Below, in pieces: positions 26,453 to 32,363 of a stretch of 32,363 nucleotides of DNA. The notes beneath the pieces were generated by a model. It searched no databases. It was not told the DNA's origin and was given only the letters and a program-made list of their open reading frames with translations. Source of the DNA: an uncultured Alphaproteobacteria bacterium (lineage in GTDB: Bacteria > Pseudomonadota > Alphaproteobacteria > Rhodobacterales > Rhodobacteraceae); contig CACHMT010000013.1 of assembly GCA_902581005.1 (NCBI GenBank), forward strand, positions 1-32,363. The letters are read 5' to 3'. Position 1 is the first letter of the stretch; each line of letters begins with the position of its first letter. Position numbers and translations under genes: made by a program.

Positions 26453-29400
26453 TTAAGTCTTTTCTACATCATCGCCTGTATCTACAACCTCTTCTTCAAG
26501 ATTTTCTGCCTGAGAACGCTCATTTAGGATTTGTAAATCACGCATAGCAGCAACCTTTCTGATATCTCTTGCTGAACCTCCAGTGCCTGCTGGTATTAAC
26601 CTCCCCACTATAACGTTCTCTTTTAGGCCTATAAGTTTGTCTTTTTTACCTTGGGTTGACGCTTCTGTTAACACTCTAGTTGTTTCTTGGAAAGATGCAG
26701 CAGAAATGAAACTTCTTGTCTGCAAACTTGCTTTAGTTATCCCCAATAGGACCGGCCCACCATTTGCTGGCTGCAAGCCTTGTTCTATAGCTTTTTCATT
26801 CGCCTCTAAAAACTCTGACTTATCAACCTGTTCACCTTTGAGCAATATAGTTCCCCCACTATCTGTTATCTCCCATTTTTGAAGCATTTGCCTAACAATC
26901 ACTTCTATGTGCTTATCGTTTATCTTCACACCTTGTAGCCTGTATACATCCTGAACTTCATTGATCATATATTCGGCCAGAGCTTCTACTCCCATTATTG
27001 TTAGAATATCGTGTGGAGCAGGGTTGCCATCCATTATGTATTCGCCCTTCCTTACGAAATCTCCCTCTTGAACAGGTATGTGTTTTCCCTTTGGAACCGT
27101 ATATTCAACTGCTTCGTCATCATTTCCATCAGGCACAACAGCAATAATTCTTTTGTTTTTGTAATCCTTTCCAAAGCGCACGTATCCGTCCTTCTCAGCG
27201 ATTATGGCATGATCTTTTGGTCTTCGAGCTTCAAACAGCTCTGCAACTCTAGGCAAACCACCAGTAATATCTTTAGTCTTTGCACCTTCTCTAGGGATTC
27301 TTGCTAATACATCCCCTGGTTGAATTTCAGATCCATCCTCAACTGACATTATAGCATCAACTGACATAGGGTGAACAGCAGGATTACCATTTTCAAGCTT
27401 GACCGGCTCACCAGTCTCTTTATCCACAATTATAATTTCTGGCTGCAACGAACTACCTTTAGAAGAGGCCCTCCAATCTGAGACTATCTTTTGTGATATT
27501 CCTGTAGCGTCGTCTACATCTTCCCTTACGGAGACCCCTGGAATCAAATCAGCGAACTTTACGATTCCACCTCTTTCAGCAATAATAGGAAGCGTATATG
27601 GATCCCATTCAAATAGCTTCTCACCTGCAGATATTTTTTGCTTCTCTTTGACATAAAGTTTAGTCCCATATGAAAGCCTATGAGAACTAAGAACAACACC
27701 CTTTTCATTGTTTATTACAAGCTCCATACTTCGACTAGTCACAATTTCTTCACCTTGTCCGTTAGTAAGAATATTGGCACTTTTGAACTCTACTACCCCA
27801 CTATGATTGGATTGCATAAATGACTGTGATCCACCCTGCGCAATACCTCCTATATGGAAAGTTCTCATGGTAAGCTGCGTTCCTGGCTCACCGATTGATT
27901 GTGCGGCAATAATTCCAACGGCTTCTCCAGGATTAACTGGTGTTCCTCTAGCCAAATCTCTTCCGTAGCAGGTGGCGCATATCCCGTCTTCAGCTTCACA
28001 TGTTAAAGGTGACCGTATTTGTACTGTTGCGATCTCCGCTTTTTCGATCAAATCAGCAATGCGCTCGTCTATCATTGAGCCTTTGCTACATATCACACTG
28101 TCATCTGATAGATTTTTTATATCCTCGGCTGCCACCCTACCTAAAATCCGCTCGGACAAAGTAGCAACTACTTCGCCATCACTGATTGCTGCCTCGCACC
28201 TAATCGATGTTTCAGTTCCGCAATCGTTAATTCTAACTATACAGTCTTGAGCAACATCAACTAAACGTCGTGTCAAATATCCTGAATTAGCTGTTTTTAA
28301 AGCTGTATCAGCGAGGCCCTTTCGCGCTCCATGTGTCGAGTTAAAATACTCTAAAACAGATAAACCCTCCTTGAAGTTTGCTATTATTGGTGTCTCTATA
28401 ATAGCCCCAGAGGGCTTTGCCATAAGACCACGCATTCCACCTAATTGCTTCATTTGAGCAGGTGAGCCTCGAGCACCTGAGTGCGCCATCATATAAACCG
28501 AATTAGGCTCTAATTCAGATCCATCATCATTTTTCTTGGTGGATGAAATATCCGCCATCATTGCGTCGGCGACCAAATCTGAACATTTTGACCATGCATC
28601 CACTACTTTATTGTATTTCTCACCTTGTGTAATCAGACCGTCCATATATTGTCTTTCAAAATCTTTAACTTGATCTCTCGTCTCGTTTACAAAATCCCAT
28701 TTTGTCTCTGGAATAACCATATCATCTTTACCAAAAGATATTCCGGCCTTGAATGCCTCGTGGAACCCGAGTTGCATGATTTGATCACAAAATATAACTG
28801 ACTCTTTTTGCCCGCAATGCCTGTAAACGGTATCGATAACTTCGCCAACCTCTTTCTTTCTTAGAAGTCGGTTTACGATCTCAAATGGTGCTTTATGGTT
28901 CTTTGGTAGTAATGCCCCAAGTCTAAGCCTACCGGGAGTAGTCTCAAACCTTTTGAAAAATGTTTCGCCGTCACTGTCTATTTGAGCAACCTTTGCTGTG
29001 ATCTTTGAATGCATATTGACGACACCCGCTTCGAGAGCATGTTCAACCTCGTCCACAGACGAAAAGATCATTCCTTCACCTATTTGCCCCTCTCTCATTA
29101 GAGATATATAATATAGTCCTAGAACCATATCTTGAGAGGGTACTATAATTGGCTTACCGTTGGCAGGAGACAGTACATTATTCGTTGACATCATTAAAAC
29201 ACGAGCTTCAAGCTGTGCCTCTAAACTTAAAGGCACGTGAACAGCCATCTGGTCTCCATCAAAGTCGGCATTAAAAGCTGAACATACCAAGGGGTGTAGG
29301 TTGATCGCTTTTCCTTCAATTAATACTGGTTCAAAAGCCTGTATTCCAAGTCTATGTAGAGTTGGTGCGCGATTTAAAAGCACTGGATGCTCTCGAATTA

Positions 29401-30649
29401 CCTCCTCCAATATATCCCAAACTTCTGGTCTTTCTCGCTCCACCATTTTTTTTGCTTGTTTTACTGTAGAGGACAGGCCACGAGCTTCAAGCTTTGAGTA
29501 AATGAATGGTTTAAACAGCTCAAGAGCCATTTTTTTTGGTAGTCCACACTGATGCAATTTTAACCCGGGCCCAGTAACAATTACCGAACGACCTGAAAAG
29601 TCGACCCGCTTCCCTAAAAGATTCTGCCTAAAACGACCTTGCTTTCCTTTAAGCATATCGGAAAGGGATTTTAAGGGCCTTTTGTTCCCTCCAGTAATCA
29701 CTCGCCCACGCCGCCCATTGTCAAAGAGAGCGTCAACTGACTCTTGAAGCATCCTTTTCTCATTTCTAATAATGATATCAGGTGCTTTCAATTCCATTAA
29801 CCTTTTCAACCTGTTATTTCTATTAATAACCCTTCTGTAAAGGTCATTTAGATCTGAAGTCGCAAACCTTCCACCGTCTAGCGGAACCAAAGGCCTTAAC
29901 TCAGGGGGGATGACTGGGATTACTGTCATAATCATCCATTCAGGCTTGTTGGAGCTTTCTCTAAAATTTTCAACTAGCTTCAGTCTCTTTATTATCTTCT
30001 TTGGCTTAAGTTCGCCTGTTGCCTTTTTAAGCTCCTCTCTAAGTTTCTCAGCCTCTGCGTCAACGTCAATCGCCATAAGCATTTCCCTGATTGCTTCCGC
30101 CCCAATACCTGCTTGGAAAGCATCCAAGCCATATTGATCTTGAGCATCTAAATATTCTTCCTCTGAAAGTAATTGCCCTGCTTTCAAGTCTGTCAAACCA
30201 GGCTCTACAACCACATATTGCTCAAAGTACAGTATCCTTTCTAAATCCCGCAGGGTCATATCCAGCATTAGCCCAATTCTAGACGGAAGAGATTTTAAGA
30301 ACCAAATATGTGCAACGGGAGAAGCAAGTTCAATGTGACCCATTCTTTCTCGTCTTACTTTTTGCAAAGTTACTTCAACCCCACACTTTTCGCACGTAAC
30401 TCCTCTATACTTCATTCTTTTGTACTTACCACAGAGACACTCATAGTCTTTAACTGGCCCAAATATTCTTGAGCAAAACAAGCCATCTCTTTCAGGCTTG
30501 AAAGTACGATAATTTATAGTTTCGGGTTTTTTTATTTCACCAAAGGACCAACTCAAAATTCTTTCAGGTGAGGCAATAGAAATTCTTATCTCATCGAAGG
30601 TCTTAAGTGCTTGTGGTTTGCCAAACGGGTTTGTTATTTCTTTATTCAT
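26453..30649 (-). CDS. rpoC: RNA polymerase beta' subunit
   Basis: Catalytic subunit of RNA polymerase. 1398 residues, close to the 1407 of E. coli. Zinc-binding cysteines 71, 73, 86 and 89 ([10 protein letters not shown], then CEKCGVEV). The active-site motif [12 protein letters not shown] is at 460-471, with Mg-binding Asp462, 464 and 466. A second zinc site in the 810-900 region is formed from CEAAIS and the [17 protein letters not shown] cluster. The bridge helix/trigger loop region has [16 protein letters not shown]. Lies 43 nt after rpoB. No hairpin plus T-tract follows its stop, so transcription may continue into the str block. Confidence 0.98.
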   Translation of the reverse strand: MNKEITNPFGKPQALKTFDEIRISIASPERILSWSFGEIKKPETINYRTFKPERDGLFCSRIFGPVKDYECLCGKYKRMKYRGVTCEKCGVEVTLQKVRRERMGHIELASPVAHIWFLKSLPSRIGLMLDMTLRDLERILYFEQYVVVEPGLTDLKAGQLLSEEEYLDAQDQYGLDAFQAGIGAEAIREMLMAIDVDAEAEKLREELKKATGELKPKKIIKRLKLVENFRESSNKPEWMIMTVIPVIPPELRPLVPLDGGRFATSDLNDLYRRVINRNNRLKRLMELKAPDIIIRNEKRMLQESVDALFDNGRRGRVITGGNKRPLKSLSDMLKGKQGRFRQNLLGKRVDFSGRSVIVTGPGLKLHQCGLPKKMALELFKPFIYSKLEARGLSSTVKQAKKMVERERPEVWDILEEVIREHPVLLNRAPTLHRLGIQAFEPVLIEGKAINLHPLVCSAFNADFDGDQMAVHVPLSLEAQLEARVLMMSTNNVLSPANGKPIIVPSQDMVLGLYYISLMREGQIGEGMIFSSVDEVEHALEAGVVNMHSKITAKVAQIDSDGETFFKRFETTPGRLRLGALLPKNHKAPFEIVNRLLRKKEVGEVIDTVYRHCGQKESVIFCDQIMQLGFHEAFKAGISFGKDDMVIPETKWDFVNETRDQVKDFERQYMDGLITQGEKYNKVVDAWSKCSDLVADAMMADISSTKKNDDGSELEPNSVYMMAHSGARGSPAQMKQLGGMRGLMAKPSGAIIETPIIANFKEGLSVLEYFNSTHGARKGLADTALKTANSGYLTRRLVDVAQDCIVRINDCGTETSIRCEAAISDGEVVATLSERILGRVAAEDIKNLSDDSVICSKGSMIDERIADLIEKAEIATVQIRSPLTCEAEDGICATCYGRDLARGTPVNPGEAVGIIAAQSIGEPGTQLTMRTFHIGGIAQGGSQSFMQSNHSGVVEFKSANILTNGQGEEIVTSRSMELVINNEKGVVLSSHRLSYGTKLYVKEKQKISAGEKLFEWDPYTLPIIAERGGIVKFADLIPGVSVREDVDDATGISQKIVSDWRASSKGSSLQPEIIIVDKETGEPVKLENGNPAVHPMSVDAIMSVEDGSEIQPGDVLARIPREGAKTKDITGGLPRVAELFEARRPKDHAIIAEKDGYVRFGKDYKNKRIIAVVPDGNDDEAVEYTVPKGKHIPVQEGDFVRKGEYIMDGNPAPHDILTIMGVEALAEYMINEVQDVYRLQGVKINDKHIEVIVRQMLQKWEITDSGGTILLKGEQVDKSEFLEANEKAIEQGLQPANGGPVLLGITKASLQTRSFISAASFQETTRVLTEASTQGKKDKLIGLKENVIVGRLIPAGTGGSARDIRKVAAMRDLQILNERSQAENLEEEVVDTGDDVEKT

Positions 30650-30692
30650 TTTTACATCCTATAAAATATTCAAGTTTGCATCTAGCAAGCAA

Positions 30693-32363
30693 CTAATTAA
30701 TTTCATCATCTAACAGCTCTATGTTAAGGCCCAGAGATCTAATTTCTTTCACCAGCACGTTGAATGATTCTGGGATTCCAGCCTCAAAATTATCCTCTCC
30801 TTTAACTATACTTTCATAGACCTTTGTTCTCCCGGCCACATCATCAGATTTAACAGTTAACATTTCTTGAAGAGAGTATGCAGCCCCATACGCTTCTAAA
30901 GCCCAAACTTCCATTTCACCGAACCTTTGACCTCCAAATTGTGCCTTACCTCCCAATGGTTGCTGTGTAACTAAACTGTATGGACCGGTGGATCTTGCAT
31001 GTATTTTCTCATCCACCAAATGGTGTAACTTTAGAATATATTTAACTCCAACCGTAACTGGTCTCGCGAATTGCTCTCCCGTCCTCCCATCGAAAAGAAT
31101 TGACTGAGCACTTTCGTCTAAACCAGCCCTGCTAAGAGCCTCAGTAACGTCGCTTTCTTTTGCCCCATCAAATACAGGAGTCGCAATAGGAACTCCTTTC
31201 TTAACATTGCTTGCAACAGCAAGCAAATTATCGGCAGACAACCCTTTAATTTGTTTCTTAAAGTCATCACTTCCATAAGCATTTGACAATGCATTTTCTA
31301 AAATTTTCTGATCATTGCTTTTTTTGAACTCAGAGATTGCATTGTTGATGGATTCCCCTAATGATTTTGCAGCCCATCCCATATGAGTTTCAAGAATTTG
31401 ACCAACGTTCATTCTGCTTGGCACTCCAAGTGGATTTAACACAAGATCTACCGTTGTCCCATCTTCTAAAAAGGGCATATCCTCCTCAGGCACAACTTTA
31501 GATATAACACCCTTATTGCCGTGCCTTCCCGCCATCTTATCACCAGGTTGAAGCTTTCGCTTAACAGCTACGAACACCTTTACCATTTTCATTACGCCGG
31601 GTGGCAAATCATCTCCTCTTCTTACCTTTTCAACTTTGTCTTGATAAGAGTCGTTTGCAATTTGTTTTTGTTTCTCAAATTGCTCTTGTAACGCTTCCAT
31701 CTTTTTGGCGTCACTTTCTGCCTCCAAAGAAAATTTCCACCATAGTCCCTTAGACAAACTGTCTAGTTTATCTTGAGTTATCTTTGACCCCTTAACAGTA
31801 CCCTTAGGCCCATCATTTATTTTCCTACCAACTAAAAGATCATTTAATCTCGAATATATGTTCCTTTCCAAGATCTCTAAGCCATCGTCTCTATCTTTAC
31901 TTAATCGCTCTATTTCATGTCTCTCATTCTGCAAAGCACGCTCGTCTTTTTCTATCCCATGCCTATTGAAAACTCTAACCTCTACAATAGTCCCGTGATC
32001 GCCTGGACCCATCCTAAGAGAAGTATCTCTTACATCTGATGCTTTCTCACCGAATATAGCTCTGAGAAGTTTCTCCTCAGGTGTCATTGGGCTTTCCCCC
32101 TTTGGAGTAATCTTCCCGACTAATATGTCACCTGGTCCAACCTCTGCTCCAATATAGACAATACCAGCTTCATCCAAATTTCTTAAAGAGTCTTCGCCAA
32201 CATTTGGTATATCTCTAGTAATCTCTTCTGGACCTAGCTTCGTATCTCTAGCAGCGACCTCAAATTCTTCAATATGAACCGACGTAAACACGTCATCTTT
32301 TACAAGCCTTTCGGAAATTAAAATTGAATCTTCATAGTTATAGCCGTTCCATGGCATAAAGGC
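30693..32363 (-). CDS. rpoB: RNA polymerase beta subunit, 3' part
   Basis: C-terminal 556 residues of beta. The frame is open to the edge of the window, where it reads [14 protein letters not shown]; this aligns with the region about 800 residues into the E. coli protein. The ATG at 32357 is therefore internal. [20 protein letters not shown] and [14 protein letters not shown] are active-centre motifs, and [20 protein letters not shown] and [15 protein letters not shown] are the C-terminal clamp-contact motifs. The rifampicin-resistance cluster lies outside the window, so sensitivity cannot be judged. Confidence 0.98.
   Translation of the reverse strand, partial: AFMPWNGYNYEDSILISERLVKDDVFTSVHIEEFEVAARDTKLGPEEITRDIPNVGEDSLRNLDEAGIVYIGAEVGPGDILVGKITPKGESPMTPEEKLLRAIFGEKASDVRDTSLRMGPGDHGTIVEVRVFNRHGIEKDERALQNERHEIERLSKDRDDGLEILERNIYSRLNDLLVGRKINDGPKGTVKGSKITQDKLDSLSKGLWWKFSLEAESDAKKMEALQEQFEKQKQIANDSYQDKVEKVRRGDDLPPGVMKMVKVFVAVKRKLQPGDKMAGRHGNKGVISKVVPEEDMPFLEDGTTVDLVLNPLGVPSRMNVGQILETHMGWAAKSLGESINNAISEFKKSNDQKILENALSNAYGSDDFKKQIKGLSADNLLAVASNVKKGVPIATPVFDGAKESDVTEALSRAGLDESAQSILFDGRTGEQFARPVTVGVKYILKLHHLVDEKIHARSTGPYSLVTQQPLGGKAQFGGQRFGEMEVWALEAYGAAYSLQEMLTVKSDDVAGRTKVYESIVKGEDNFEAGIPESFNVLVKEIRSLGLNIELLDDEIN

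Overview
The window comes from an AT-rich alphaproteobacterium, probably a free-living marine type (inference). The evidence is gene content. It has a general L-amino-acid ABC transporter of the Aap type, an ATP12-family F1-ATPase chaperone, a short-lid adenylate kinase between secY and rpsM, a zinc-free 101-residue S14, an alphaproteobacterial N-terminus on L22, and engB next to argB. No CRISPR, prophage, insertion sequence or tRNA was found.

The left end (2-1926, + strand) holds the 3' part of engB (ribosome-assembly GTPase), argB (arginine synthesis) and a poorly characterised cysteine-rich ferredoxin-like protein. This group meets a minus-strand operon tail to tail at 1926/1928, with one base between the stop codons. 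That operon (6399 down to 1928) is aapJ-aapQ-aapM-aapP: a periplasmic binding protein, two permeases and an ATPase. A hairpin after aapJ may favour expression of the binding protein, and aapJ has palindromic candidate operators in its leader.

From 32363 down to 6637 every gene lies on the minus strand. This is one long transcription-translation locus: rpoB (3' part), rpoC, rpsL, rpsG, fusA, tuf, the S10 genes (rpsJ to rpsQ), the spc genes (rplN to secY, then adk), the alpha-operon genes (rpsM, rpsK, rpoA, rplQ), then rluC and an ATP12 gene. It joins the RNA polymerase core, two elongation factors, most ribosomal proteins of both subunits and the SecY channel. Spacing is tight, with several stop/start overlaps. 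The larger gaps (204 nt before rpsL, 165 nt before rpsM, 76 nt before rpoA, 59 nt before rplN) hold the candidate promoters or RNA structures. rpmJ and rpsD are absent here.

No stretch without a gene exceeds 300 bases. The locus is conserved housekeeping DNA. The less explained items are the ferredoxin-like protein, the rpsK/rpoA hairpin, the repeated CGAATT boxes at the str promoter, the aapJ leader palindromes and a TTG start on rpsE. I see no convincing new multi-gene system.
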